DNA from: HGM11368 sp051883455
GTDB taxonomy: Bacteria > Bacillota > Clostridia > Christensenellales > UBA3700
Direction: 5' to 3'
Length of the DNA stretch: 64,000 bases
Assembly (NCBI GenBank): GCA_051883455.1
Contig: JBJETT010000004.1
Span: 186,001-250,000, forward strand
The number at the start of each line of letters is the position of its first letter. Position 1 is the stretch's first letter. The notes under the pieces were generated by a model. It was not told where the DNA came from. It searched no databases and saw only the letters and a list, made by a program, of their open reading frames with translations. The translations under genes and the position numbers were made by a program. Below, piece after piece: positions 33,823-42,278 of the stretch.

Positions 33823-34389
33823 ATGGCAGATTTTATCTTAGCAGGTGATTTTCGTAAGGGTATGACCTTCGAAATGGACGGAAAGGTAGTTACGGTAGTT
33901 GACTTTTTGCACGTAAAACCGGGCAAGGGCGCAGCTTTTGTAAGAACCAAGCTTCGCAACGTAATCGACGGTGGCACAATCGAAATGACCTTCAACCCAA
34001 CCGCGAAATTCCAAACCGCACACATTGAGCGCAAACCTATGACGTATTCTTACAACGACGGCGACTTGTACTACTTTATGGACAACGAAACGTACGATAT
34101 GATTCCACTCAATCAAGAAGTATGCGAGGACGCTCTCCAATTCGTTATGGAAAACGGACAAGTTAGCGTATCTTTCTACAACGGCAGTGCATTCTCGGTA
34201 GAAGCGCCTAACTTCGTAGAATTGCTCATCACCCATTGCGAGCCGGGAGCTAAGGGCAATACCACCCAAGGCGCAACCAAGCCTGCAACTTTGGAGACTG
34301 GTTACGAATTGCAAGTTCCTTTGTTCGTCAACGAAGGCGATACTATTCGTATTGATACCAGAACGGGCGAATATATGTCTAGAGTCTAA
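33823..34389 (+). CDS. efp: Elongation factor P
   Basis: A 188-residue tRNA-shaped factor that relieves ribosome stalling at polyproline. The start ATG 33823 has GGAGG; the in-frame TTG at 33811 is part of that site. The tip loop KPGKG has Lys35, the residue that is post-translationally modified in many bacteria. OB domains II and III end with the conserved GDTIRIDTRTGEYMSRV. A strong terminator follows. Confidence 0.97.
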   Translation: MADFILAGDFRKGMTFEMDGKVVTVVDFLHVKPGKGAAFVRTKLRNVIDGGTIEMTFNPTAKFQTAHIERKPMTYSYNDGDLYYFMDNETYDMIPLNQEVCEDALQFVMENGQVSVSFYNGSAFSVEAPNFVELLITHCEPGAKGNTTQGATKPATLETGYELQVPLFVNEGDTIRIDTRTGEYMSRV

Positions 34390-34410
34390 ACAATTTAGTT
34401 TGTTGACATC

Positions 34411-34436
34411 AAGCGCGTCTTTTGGCGCGCTTTTTT
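34411..34436 (+). terminator. Intrinsic terminator after efp
   Basis: An 8-bp stem AGCGCGTC-TTTT-GGCGCGCT with TTTTTT after it. It isolates the spoIIIA operon from vegetative transcription. Confidence 0.92.
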
Positions 34437-34624
34437 ATTGGTTTTTAAGATATTTAGTAAGTAATTTTTTCAAAGACTATTTTGCATTTGACAATTACTA
34501 TTGACTTTCTTACAAGTATATTTTTATAACGATTACTATCCGACTTTTACTTGTTCTAATTTTTCTTATAAGATTAATTTTACCGCTAATTTAATCAAAA
34601 AATATGTCAAAAAATATCCTTTTA

Positions 34625-34653
34625 TCATACCGCTATTAGGTTGTCCGTATAAT
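34625..34653 (+). promoter_or_regulatory. Candidate sigma-E promoter of the spoIIIA operon
   Basis: TCATACC (34625-34631), 14-bp spacer, CGTATAAT (34646-34653). These fit the Bacillus sigma E pattern (K-M-ATA-x-x, 14-15 bp, CATACAAT-like) at most positions. spoIIIAA starts 15 nt further on with AAGGAG. sigma E control of spoIIIA is established in Bacillus; here it is inferred. Confidence 0.6.
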
Positions 34654-34668
34654 ATTGCAAGGAGAATT

Positions 34669-35514
34669 ATGATAGCCGACGTATTGCCTCAATGGATATA
34701 CAACGAAATAGTCAATCGTGGTTGGAGCGATAGCTTGACCGAGATAAGAATTAGGGTAGGCAAACCCATATTTTGCGCGCTCATGGGGCGATATTACAAG
34801 CTCGTAGGCGACAACGAAGTAGCAACGTCTGACGACTTGCAATACGTTTTGGACAAGGCTTGTACGTCTTCGCTATACGCATTTGACGACGAGATTACGC
34901 AAGGATTTATTACTACGGCAGACGGCGTAAGGATAGGCATATCGGGACAAGGCGTTGTCAAGGGTGGCAAGCTCAGCGCAATCAAAAACTTTTCTTCCAT
35001 TTGCATAAGAGTGCCCAAGGACGTGCGAGTTAGCTCTCCCAAAGTATCGCGAGTTATCAGCGATTTTGACAACACCATTATCTTCTCTAAGCCAGGTCTT
35101 GGCAAAACTACCTTGCTTAGAAATATGATACGCGAGCTATCCAATAGAGGCAACAACGTATTGGTGCTTGACGAGAGAATGGAGATTGCGGGAGATAGTT
35201 TTGACCTTGGAGAGTGTAGCGACGTGGTTGCCGGCGTGCCCAAAAGCCTCGCTTACGCCAACTATATCAAGTCGATGCGCCCCGACGTTATAGCTACCGA
35301 CGAAATTTTTTCTCAGCAAGAGGTAGATTGCGTACTAGACAGCGTAAGGTCGGGCGTCAAAGTACTAGCCACCGTGCATGCCGACGACGTAGGAGTTTTG
35401 CTCTCGGATAAGGTATACGGCGCGCTATTGGACAAGTTTCGATACTTCGTCCACATAGATAGTATCGGTCACGTGGACAAGGTGTACGACAAGGAGCTGA
35501 CGTGTCTGAGCTAG
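34669..35514 (+). CDS. spoIIIAA: Stage III sporulation protein AA (ATPase)
   Basis: A 281-residue secretion-type ATPase that powers the mother-cell SpoIIIA-SpoIIQ channel. Walker A is SKPGLGKTTLLR, Walker B is VLVLDERMEIAG, and DVIATDEIFSQQEV and LATVHADDV follow. The start ATG 34669 has AAGGAG; earlier in-frame codons back to 34501 lie upstream of the sigma E-like promoter. First gene of the eight-gene operon. Confidence 0.94.
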   Translation: MIADVLPQWIYNEIVNRGWSDSLTEIRIRVGKPIFCALMGRYYKLVGDNEVATSDDLQYVLDKACTSSLYAFDDEITQGFITTADGVRIGISGQGVVKGGKLSAIKNFSSICIRVPKDVRVSSPKVSRVISDFDNTIIFSKPGLGKTTLLRNMIRELSNRGNNVLVLDERMEIAGDSFDLGECSDVVAGVPKSLAYANYIKSMRPDVIATDEIFSQQEVDCVLDSVRSGVKVLATVHADDVGVLLSDKVYGALLDKFRYFVHIDSIGHVDKVYDKELTCLS

Positions 35515-35996
35515 TAGTCGGAGGAATAATCTGGATAGCGTGCTTTGTCGGCGGGATAGGAGTAGGCAACTCTTTCAAAAAGCGTAAAGAATTTCTTGCA
35601 ATGCTCCTAGACTTCGATAGGTATCTTAGCAGTTGCGTAGCCAATCTCAAGTTGCCGATAAGTGCGATTATATCGCAATTTTGCCAAGACAAAGGCGCTA
35701 GCGTTCAAGACTTCTTTGGACAAGTAAGAGCAAGCTTTGAGCAAAGTGACAGGGCAATATTAGAGCATAGCGTTGCTCGCAGTCCTCTATTCAAAAAGGA
35801 CGCCGGCGTCGTAATATCATACTTCTCAGATATTGGCAAAACAGGGTACGATGCACAAATTGCCTTGCTCAAGCACCACTCGGCAATGCTTGAGGGGGCA
35901 TACAAAAAGGCGGAAATAGATTACGTTAGCAACGGCAAATTATGCTACAAGCTAGGCTTTTTGCTTGGACTTGCAATTATGATTTTGGTCGTGTAG
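35502..35996 (+). CDS. spoIIIAB: Stage III sporulation protein AB
   Basis: A 164-residue protein with an N-terminal and a C-terminal membrane segment and a helical middle related to GspF. It shows SFKKRKEFLAMLLDFDRYLSS, a DIGKTGYDAQ stretch and the ending LGFLLGLAIMILVV, all typical of the family. The start is GTG 35502 with AAGGAG inside the end of spoIIIAA, an overlap of 13 nt. A component of the mother-cell membrane complex. Confidence 0.9.
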   Translation: MSELVVGGIIWIACFVGGIGVGNSFKKRKEFLAMLLDFDRYLSSCVANLKLPISAIISQFCQDKGASVQDFFGQVRASFEQSDRAILEHSVARSPLFKKDAGVVISYFSDIGKTGYDAQIALLKHHSAMLEGAYKKAEIDYVSNGKLCYKLGFLLGLAIMILVV

Positions 35997-36003
35997 GAGA
36001 GTT

Positions 36004-36201
36004 ATGGAAATATCGGTAATATTCAAAATCGCAGGTATTGGACTAATCACGGCGGTGCTCAATATCATTCTCAAAAAGTCCGACAAGGACGAGATTGCCA
36101 CCTTTATCACGATTGGCGGACTGATTTTGGTGCTATTGATAGTGGTCGACATGATAGGCGGTCTATTCGACAACCTCAAAAATATCCTCGGCGTGTATTG
36201 A
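36004..36201 (+). CDS. spoIIIAC: Stage III sporulation protein AC
   Basis: A 65-residue protein with two membrane segments (IFKIAGIGLITAVLNIIL and FITIGGLILVLLIVVDM), matching the family in length. GGAGAG precedes the ATG. Part of the SpoIIIA channel base in the engulfing membrane. Confidence 0.92.
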   Translation: MEISVIFKIAGIGLITAVLNIILKKSDKDEIATFITIGGLILVLLIVVDMIGGLFDNLKNILGVY

Positions 36202-36202
36202 T

Positions 36203-36586
36203 ATGGAAATATTCAAAGTCATCGGCGTAGCGATTATTGGGGCGATATGCTCATTGTTGCTCAAAAATACTTCTAGCACATTCTCGTCGCTTGCCGTCAT
36301 ATCTACGGGGATAATTATTCTCATAATAGCCCTCAATTCCCTCACCGAGGTAGTAATTGCATTTGAAGAAATCGTAGACAAAACGGGGGTAGACAACGAG
36401 CTTTTCGGTGTGCTGATGAAGATAATAGGTGTGGGTTATTTGACTGAATACAGCGTCAGTCTATGCAACGATTTTGACTGTGCAAGTATAGGAAAAAAGC
36501 TAGCTTTTGCAGGAAAAATCGTAATATTTTTGATGGCTTTGCCGATAGTCAAGTCTTTGATAGATTTGGTCGTAGGTATGATATAA
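36203..36586 (+). CDS. spoIIIAD: Stage III sporulation protein AD
   Basis: A 127-residue membrane protein with about four hydrophobic segments; LTEYSVSLCNDFDCASIGKKLAFAGK is a typical SpoIIIAD block (shown here in outline as LTEYSVSLCND and IGKKLAFAGK). It starts 1 nt after spoIIIAC, so translation is coupled. Confidence 0.92.
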   Translation: MEIFKVIGVAIIGAICSLLLKNTSSTFSSLAVISTGIIILIIALNSLTEVVIAFEEIVDKTGVDNELFGVLMKIIGVGYLTEYSVSLCNDFDCASIGKKLAFAGKIVIFLMALPIVKSLIDLVVGMI

Positions 36587-36591
36587 GCAAA

Positions 36592-37767
36592 ATGAAAAAA
36601 ATACTTTGCAAAATACTCGTAATATTGTCATTGTTACTATCAATTATAGCGATAGTCGGGCTTTGTGTAGCAGAGAGCGACGACCCCGAGCAACAGCTCA
36701 TCGACAACGTAGAGCAAAACACCGAAGAGTTAGACTTAGGCTCACTTCAAAGTCTGCTTCAAGGTTTGGACTCCGATCTATTCGGCAACTTGAAGGACAC
36801 AATTATAGCTATTGCTCAAGGAGAGCAAAAGCTGACCTATGACGACGCAGTTAAAGTAATAACGCAACGAGTATTTTCGGCTATTACCGGCGTATTGCCA
36901 ATAGTCGTCAGCATAGTAGGCATATCGCTAATAACTAGCCTACTCAACGGATTGACTAGCGGATTTTTGTCCAATCCTACCAAAGAATTGATAGGCTTCG
37001 TCAGTTATTGTGCCATAGCCGTCATAATACTCACTCGCACCATGTCGCTAGTTAACAATACTGCCGAAATAATAGGCGCAATCAAGCAATTTATGCAGTT
37101 AGTTTTTCCGATTTTGCTGACTATAATCACGGTCGTAGGCGGGGCAAATAGCGGTGCTGTCTTTCAGCCTATGATGAGCGTACTGACCACCTCGATTACA
37201 ACCTTTGTCGTACAAATTATCATGCCTATGGTAGTCGTAGTTATCGTGTTTACTATGATATCTTCGCTGTCTAGTGGCGTCAAATTATCCAAACTGACGA
37301 GCTTTTTTAGTAGCGGTATCAAATACGCACTGACGGCGGTATTTAGCCTCTTCGTCACGTTTTTGACGGCGCAAGGCTTGACGGGCGGTATAATCGACAC
37401 CGTATCTATCAAGACTGCTAAGTTTGCAATGCAGAGCTATGTGCCTATAGTTGGCGGATATTTGTCCGACGGCTTCGACCTTATGATGGCAAGCTTTGTT
37501 CTCATCAAAAATTCGCTTGGACTTATCTCGTTGTTTGCATTGCTGATTATGATTGCATCTCCCTTAGTCAATATCATCGTTTTTTCGCTAGGGCTCAAGC
37601 TCGCGTCGGGCATAATAGAGCCTATAGGTGATAGCAAAATATCCAAAATGCTCTTTGACCTATCCAAAAACGTAAATATTTTGTTAGCGATAATACTTGG
37701 TGTAGCGTTTATGTTCGTTATAACGATTATGTTGATTATTTACGCTTGCAACTTGGGCGTAGTATGA
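36592..37767 (+). CDS. spoIIIAE: Stage III sporulation protein AE
   Basis: A 391-residue polytopic membrane protein. The N-terminal hydrophobic segment (VILSLLLSIIAIVGLCVAE) may be a signal sequence; an acidic soluble part with LLQGLDSDLFGNLKD follows, then about seven membrane segments. The start ATG 36592 overlaps no other gene and lies 5 nt after spoIIIAD. A channel component. Confidence 0.92.
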   Translation: MKKILCKILVILSLLLSIIAIVGLCVAESDDPEQQLIDNVEQNTEELDLGSLQSLLQGLDSDLFGNLKDTIIAIAQGEQKLTYDDAVKVITQRVFSAITGVLPIVVSIVGISLITSLLNGLTSGFLSNPTKELIGFVSYCAIAVIILTRTMSLVNNTAEIIGAIKQFMQLVFPILLTIITVVGGANSGAVFQPMMSVLTTSITTFVVQIIMPMVVVVIVFTMISSLSSGVKLSKLTSFFSSGIKYALTAVFSLFVTFLTAQGLTGGIIDTVSIKTAKFAMQSYVPIVGGYLSDGFDLMMASFVLIKNSLGLISLFALLIMIASPLVNIIVFSLGLKLASGIIEPIGDSKISKMLFDLSKNVNILLAIILGVAFMFVITIMLIIYACNLGVV

Positions 37768-37781
37768 GTATGGGAGGGGAT

Positions 37782-38231
37782 ATGCAAGCGTGGGTTTTGG
37801 CTATAGTCGGAGTGGTAGTGCTCGGGGTGCTCGTTGACGTAATTTTACCCGACGGCGAGAGTGCAAAATATATCAAGGGCGTCTTTGGGGTAGTAGCCGT
37901 AATTACTATAATATCGCCGATTGTCAATCTTTTGCAAAGCGTCAACGTAGGCAAATGGCAGTCGCAAGCTAGCGATATCGAGGTAGAACAAGGTACCTTG
38001 GACGCGCTTGTCGGCAATATCAAAGAGGCGCAAGAAAAGCAGGTGGCTGACGAACTAAAAGAGCAAGGCTTCTCACCCAAGCAGGTCAAAATAAAATATT
38101 ATCAAGATTTTGATTATAAAATTCAAAGCATCAGCGTATATATAGCGTGTAGTGAGAGCGACAAGCAAAGCATTGAGGCGTATCTTAGCAAAAAATATAA
38201 AGGAGCAGTGGTAAACGTATATGACGGATAA
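37782..38231 (+). CDS. spoIIIAF: Stage III sporulation protein AF
   Basis: A 149-residue protein with two N-terminal membrane segments (WVLAIVGVVVLGVLVDVILP and YIKGVFGVVAVITIISPI) and a soluble ring-forming-type C-terminal part. The start ATG 37782 is chosen because GGAGGGG lies 2 nt upstream of it and because it gives the family's short start; the in-frame TTG at 37746 lies inside spoIIIAE. Confidence 0.87.
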   Translation: MQAWVLAIVGVVVLGVLVDVILPDGESAKYIKGVFGVVAVITIISPIVNLLQSVNVGKWQSQASDIEVEQGTLDALVGNIKEAQEKQVADELKEQGFSPKQVKIKYYQDFDYKIQSISVYIACSESDKQSIEAYLSKKYKGAVVNVYDG

Positions 38232-38643
38232 TAGTTTTAACGACCCAAAAGACTCGGTTGTAGAAAAACCTCAAAACTTGTTAAAAAAGCTCAAATCAGT
38301 CAAACATTTAGAAATTATAGTCGCTTTTGTCATAGCGCTAGTAGCAATATTCATATACTTTATCACAACGAGCGCAGGACTTAGCGATACGCCTACGGTG
38401 CACACGTCGTCGGGTGGCAACGAGCTCAGCCGTCAAGTTGCGAGCGTACTTTGCAACGTTGAGGGAGTGGGCGATTGCAACGTACTGATTACTTACGAAG
38501 ACGATAAGGTGGTTGGCGGCGTAGTCGTAGTTGCCGAAGGCGGTGACGATATAGCTGTCAAAGTCAAGATAATTGACGCCGTATGCGCCCTAGTGGACGT
38601 CAAAGCAGAAAAAATAAAAATATATAAAATGAACAAAGCATAA
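38221..38643 (+). CDS. spoIIIAG: Stage III sporulation protein AG
   Basis: A 140-residue membrane-anchored protein that forms a large ring in the Bacillus channel. One membrane segment (about 30-50), then a RBM fold with LCNVEGVGDCNVLITYEDD and GVVVVAEGGDDIAVKVKI. It is shorter than the Bacillus protein, lacking most of the variable insert. It overlaps spoIIIAF by 11 nt with AAAGGAG inside it. Confidence 0.9.
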   Translation: MTDNSFNDPKDSVVEKPQNLLKKLKSVKHLEIIVAFVIALVAIFIYFITTSAGLSDTPTVHTSSGGNELSRQVASVLCNVEGVGDCNVLITYEDDKVVGGVVVVAEGGDDIAVKVKIIDAVCALVDVKAEKIKIYKMNKA

Positions 38644-38655
38644 TGGAGGTATCTT

Positions 38656-39159
38656 ATGGCAAAACTATCACACAAGCCTTTGTCGGCAAACGCAAAAAAG
38701 GTAATTATCCTCTGCAGTATGGTTGCACTGTTGGTAATCACGGGCGTGCTCAACTTCGTATTGACTCGCAAGTTGGACAACGACGCAGTGTCGGGTCAAC
38801 CAACCGAAACCACGTTCTTTTCGGCGTATAGAAGCGACAGAGAGACGTCGAGAGCAGAAGAATTTAGCTATCTGGACGCAATCATAGCATCGGCTGATTC
38901 TACCGACGAAATCAAAGCTACCGCAACTGCAAAAAAGATGGAGCTTCTATCCAACATTGACTGCGAATTGGTGGTAGAAAACCTCATCAAAGCTAAGGGT
39001 TTCCAAGACGCTGTGGTAACTATGAGCAGCAACAATATCAACGTAATTATCCAACAAGAAGAGTTGACTAGCGAGCAAGTAGCCCAAATCCTCGGCGTAA
39101 TATTGAGCGAAACCGACTATACGCCTTCCCAAGTAGTAATCGTTCCTTATAAAGTATAA
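38656..39159 (+). CDS. spoIIIAH: Stage III sporulation protein AH
   Basis: A 167-residue protein with one N-terminal membrane segment (VIILCSMVALLVITGVLNF), a linker with SAYRSDRETSRAEEFSYLD, and a YscJ/FliF-like ring domain (CELVVENLIKAKGFQDAVV ... INVIIQQEEL). In Bacillus it meets SpoIIQ from the forespore side. TGGAGG precedes the ATG. Last gene of the operon. No SpoIIQ gene is in the window. Confidence 0.93.
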   Translation: MAKLSHKPLSANAKKVIILCSMVALLVITGVLNFVLTRKLDNDAVSGQPTETTFFSAYRSDRETSRAEEFSYLDAIIASADSTDEIKATATAKKMELLSNIDCELVVENLIKAKGFQDAVVTMSSNNINVIIQQEELTSEQVAQILGVILSETDYTPSQVVIVPYKV

Positions 39160-39170
39160 TATAATAATAC

Positions 39171-39199
39171 TTGTCAAAACTCTGCAAATGTGGTAGACT
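39171..39199 (+). promoter_or_regulatory. Sigma-A promoter of the Asp23-like gene
   Basis: TTGTCA (39171-39176), 17-bp spacer, TAGACT (39194-39199) preceded by TGG (extended -10). Confidence 0.65.
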
Positions 39200-39218
39200 T
39201 AATTAGCGGAGGTAAGTT

Positions 39219-39581
39219 ATGGCAAGCAAGAGTAGCGACAACAGCCAACAAGACTTGGATACCTATTTCGGAGTGCTTAGTTCAATAGCCGGCAGCAGCG
39301 CGTCCTTGGTAGACGGCGTAGCGTCGGTATCCTACGAAGCAGGGCTCAACAACAAGTTTTTTGATTATGGCAAAAACAAACGAAACAATGCTATAGACGT
39401 CAAGTTTCACAAGGACAATCTAGTGACTATAGACGTGTCAATCAACGTATATTATGGCTACAGAATACCTGTCGTAATATGCAACTTACAAGAAAAAATC
39501 AAAGAGGACATCGAAAAATCCACCTACTTCAAGGTCAAAGCAATCAACGTGACCGTGGTAGGCGTGGTATCGAGACACTAG
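39219..39581 (+). CDS. Asp23/Gls24 (YloU-like) envelope stress protein
   Basis: A 120-residue protein of the DUF322/Asp23 family, thought to act at the membrane in envelope homeostasis. The core pattern is seen: GVASVSYEAG, VDVSINVYYG-type beta strand (TIDVSINVYYGYRIPVV) and KIKEDIEKSTYFKVKAINVTVVGV. It carries a hydrophilic serine-rich N-terminus. GGAGG precedes the ATG. It sits before nusB, as yloU/yqhY relatives do in Firmicutes. Confidence 0.85.
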   Translation: MASKSSDNSQQDLDTYFGVLSSIAGSSASLVDGVASVSYEAGLNNKFFDYGKNKRNNAIDVKFHKDNLVTIDVSINVYYGYRIPVVICNLQEKIKEDIEKSTYFKVKAINVTVVGVVSRH

Positions 39582-39583
39582 TC

Positions 39584-39609
39584 AAAAACCCCTTTTATAG
39601 GGGCTTTTT
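39584..39609 (+). terminator. Probable terminator after the Asp23-like gene
   Basis: AAAAACCCC (39584-39592), loop TTTTATA, GGGGcTTTTT (39600-39609) with one bulged C. nusB follows 18 nt later, so read-through is likely. Confidence 0.65.
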
Positions 39610-39627
39610 GGCATATAAAGGAGATTT

Positions 39628-40059
39628 ATGAACAAGAAGAACGGCGCAATAGACAGCAGAAGACGTGCAAGAGATTATGCGTACAAACTTATCTTTGGAT
39701 ATTTGTTCAACAAAGAGAGCGACGAGCAGACCAGAGCAATCATGCTTGCCGACGAAGCTCTCGGTGACGAGGACGTAGCCTACCTCAATCAAGTCGTAGA
39801 CGGCGTCATGGACAAGTACGACGAGCTTATAGGCATTATATGCGACAACGCCAAAAATTTTAGACCAGAGAGGATTTATAGACCCGATCTAGCGGCATTG
39901 CTATTGGCAATATACGAGATCAAATACGTAGATTACATTCCGCCAAGAGTATCCATCAGCGAGACGGTAGAGCTCGTCAAGACCTATTCTACCGAGAAGA
40001 GCTACGTCTTCGTCAACGGCGTGTTGTCGGGCGTGTACAAGCAACTAGTAGAGGAATAA
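39628..40059 (+). CDS. nusB: Transcription antitermination protein NusB
   Basis: A 143-residue helical protein of the rRNA antitermination complex. It has RRRARDYAYKLIFGYLF, IYRPDLAALLLAIYEIKYVD and PPRVSISETVELVKTYSTEKSYVFVNGVL outline motifs (given here as PPRVSISETVELVKTY and SYVFVNGVL). AAGGAG precedes the ATG. folD follows after 2 nt. Confidence 0.94.
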   Translation: MNKKNGAIDSRRRARDYAYKLIFGYLFNKESDEQTRAIMLADEALGDEDVAYLNQVVDGVMDKYDELIGIICDNAKNFRPERIYRPDLAALLLAIYEIKYVDYIPPRVSISETVELVKTYSTEKSYVFVNGVLSGVYKQLVEE

Positions 40060-40061
40060 TT

Positions 40062-40913
40062 ATGTTGATATACGGAAAGCAAGTTTCGGCAAATCTTAGA
40101 AGCAAAATTGCCGACAAAGTAAAGGATTTTGAGAGCAGTATGGGACGCAAGCCATGTCTTGCAGTCATTATCGTAGGCGAAGACCCTGCGTCTAAGACCT
40201 ACGTCAAGAACAAAATCAACGGTTGCGCCGAGGTGGGCATGAAGTCTTTGGCTTTCGAATATCCCGACGGCGAGCCTCAACAAAATATTGCCGACACCAT
40301 TATTTCTTTGGCAAAAGACGATAGCGTAGACGGCATTTTGGTACAACTTCCGTTGCCAAAGGGTTACGACGAGAGCTATCTCTTGTCGCTCATTCCCGAC
40401 AGCAAGGACGTGGACGGCTTTTCGCCCGACAATCTCGGTAGACTCGCTATGGGCAATCCACGCACCGTATCTTGTACGCCACTCGGCGTAATGAATTTGC
40501 TTGCAGACACAGGCGTAGATTTGCAAGGCAAAAACGCGGTAGTTTTGGGTAGAAGTAACACGGTAGGCAAGCCAATGGCGATGCTTCTTCTCAACGCCAA
40601 CTGCACCGTCACGGTATGCCATTCTCGCACTGTAAATCTTGAAGAATTTACTCGACGAGCCGATATCCTCGTAGTAGCTATCGGCAAGCCAAAGTTCGTC
40701 ACAGGCGATATGGTCAAAGAAGGAGCTATTGTCATCGACGTAGGTATCAATCGAGTAGACGGCAAATTGTGTGGTGACGTAGACTTTGACTCGGTAGAGC
40801 CTAAGGCGTCGTTTATCACTCCCGTTCCGGGAGGCGTAGGTCCTATGACTATCACCATGCTACTATACAACACGCTGTGTGCCGCAGTAGATAGAGAACT
40901 TAACAAACAATGA
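40062..40913 (+). CDS. folD: Bifunctional methylenetetrahydrofolate dehydrogenase / cyclohydrolase
   Basis: A 283-residue NADP enzyme of one-carbon metabolism. Motifs: VGEDPASKTYVKNK (with the active-site Lys of the YxxxK motif), DGILVQLPLP, KDVDGFSPDNLG, VLGRSNTVGKP (usually GRSxIVGKP) and PVPGGVGPMTITML. All catalytic residues appear present. The end overlaps xseA by 4 nt. Confidence 0.96.
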   Translation: MLIYGKQVSANLRSKIADKVKDFESSMGRKPCLAVIIVGEDPASKTYVKNKINGCAEVGMKSLAFEYPDGEPQQNIADTIISLAKDDSVDGILVQLPLPKGYDESYLLSLIPDSKDVDGFSPDNLGRLAMGNPRTVSCTPLGVMNLLADTGVDLQGKNAVVLGRSNTVGKPMAMLLLNANCTVTVCHSRTVNLEEFTRRADILVVAIGKPKFVTGDMVKEGAIVIDVGINRVDGKLCGDVDFDSVEPKASFITPVPGGVGPMTITMLLYNTLCAAVDRELNKQ

Positions 40914-42094
40914 GCGACGTCCTTAGCGTAAGCGTTATCAACGGCTATATTCATCAAATTTTCCTTGCCGAAGATATGTTGCACGGCGTTTCGGTTGTGG
41001 GAGAAATCTCGCAATTCAAAGTGACGGGCGGACACGCATATTTTACCCTCAAAGACGAAAATAGTCAGCTCAATTGCACTTGCTTCAACTGCGCCGAGAC
41101 CTACCTTCCCAAGGTTGGCGAAAGCGTAATTCTCAAAGGTGACGTAGACTATTACGTCAAGGGCGGTAGGCTTAGCTTTAACGCAAGGAGCATTCAACCG
41201 CTTGGCAACGGCTATCTTGCTTTGCTCTTCGAGCAACTCAAAAAGAAGCTGGCGACTGCAGGCTACTTCGACGAGGCTCACAAAAAGCCAATTCCTCGAT
41301 ATCCTCACAGAGTTTGCGTAATCACTTCGGCTCAAGGCGCGGTAATTAGGGATATCGTCACTACCGTTCGTCAAAAAAATAAATATCTCGATATCGTCAT
41401 CAAAGACGTGAGAGTTCAAGGCGACAGTTGTTCTCAAGACGTCGTCAAAGCTATCAAAGAAGTAGACCCTATGGGCTACGACGCTATCATAATAGCTAGA
41501 GGTGGTGGCTCGATAGAAGACCTACAAGGTTTCAACGACGAGAGATTAGTGTATGCTATATACGAAGCAACCACGCCAATTATTTCGGCAGTAGGACACG
41601 AAACCGACTTTACTTTGTGCGATTTCGTAGCCGACATCAGATGCGCAACCCCTACTGCGGCAGCCAATCTCATAGCTTTTGACCAAGAGGCAGTCGTAGA
41701 TTATCTATCTAGCGTCAAGAGCAATCTTTTGCAAAAGCTTACTCAACGTGTCGACAATTATTCTAGCAAGCGTCGATTGCTTAGCCTTACGCTCGAAGGC
41801 GCAATAAGAGCAAGGATAGACAAAGGCAATTACGCCCTAGATGCCATAAGCAATAGACTCGACAAGGCGTTTGAAACGAGGGCATTTCAAGCCAAATTAT
41901 CTATGCAAAATTTGCTAGCCAAACTCAAAGCTCTCGACCCGATATCAATAGTTCAAAAGGGCTTATGGAGCGTATCTTGCGAGGGAGTGCCTATCACGGA
42001 AGTTTCTCAAGTAGAGGTAGACCAAAGCCTTACGATTAGGTCGGTCAAAGGAAAAATTACGGCAACAGTCACGGAGGTGTCCGATGAAATTTGA
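40910..42094 (+). CDS. xseA: Exodeoxyribonuclease VII large subunit
   Basis: A 394-residue subunit of the single-strand DNA exonuclease ExoVII. The N-terminal OB fold (VVGEISQFKVTGGHAYFTLK) is followed by the catalytic part: VCVITSAQGAVIRDI, IIARGGGSIEDLQGFNDE, ISAVGHETDFTLCDFVAD and RCATPTAAANL. A helical C-terminal part follows, slightly shorter than average. It overlaps folD and xseB. Confidence 0.95.
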   Translation: MSDVLSVSVINGYIHQIFLAEDMLHGVSVVGEISQFKVTGGHAYFTLKDENSQLNCTCFNCAETYLPKVGESVILKGDVDYYVKGGRLSFNARSIQPLGNGYLALLFEQLKKKLATAGYFDEAHKKPIPRYPHRVCVITSAQGAVIRDIVTTVRQKNKYLDIVIKDVRVQGDSCSQDVVKAIKEVDPMGYDAIIIARGGGSIEDLQGFNDERLVYAIYEATTPIISAVGHETDFTLCDFVADIRCATPTAAANLIAFDQEAVVDYLSSVKSNLLQKLTQRVDNYSSKRRLLSLTLEGAIRARIDKGNYALDAISNRLDKAFETRAFQAKLSMQNLLAKLKALDPISIVQKGLWSVSCEGVPITEVSQVEVDQSLTIRSVKGKITATVTEVSDEI

Positions 42095-42278
42095 ACAATC
42101 AATGAAAGAATTAGAAAGCATTATAGCAAAAATGGAAGACCCAAACACAAGTTTTGAAGAACTTGTAAAACTATACGAAAAAGGCGTAGAGCTCAGCAAC
42201 TTTTGCGCCCAAACTATCAAAAACGCCGAGGCTAAAATAACCATGCTCAAAGAGGGCAAAGAAGAGGTAGTAGATTGA
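42084..42278 (+). CDS. xseB: Exodeoxyribonuclease VII small subunit
   Basis: A 64-residue helical protein with the family pattern FEQSMKELESIIAKMEDPN and SFEELVKLYEKGVELSNFC. The GGAGGTG site lies inside the end of xseA (11-nt overlap). It binds XseA to form active ExoVII. Confidence 0.93.
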   Translation: MKFEQSMKELESIIAKMEDPNTSFEELVKLYEKGVELSNFCAQTIKNAEAKITMLKEGKEEVVD

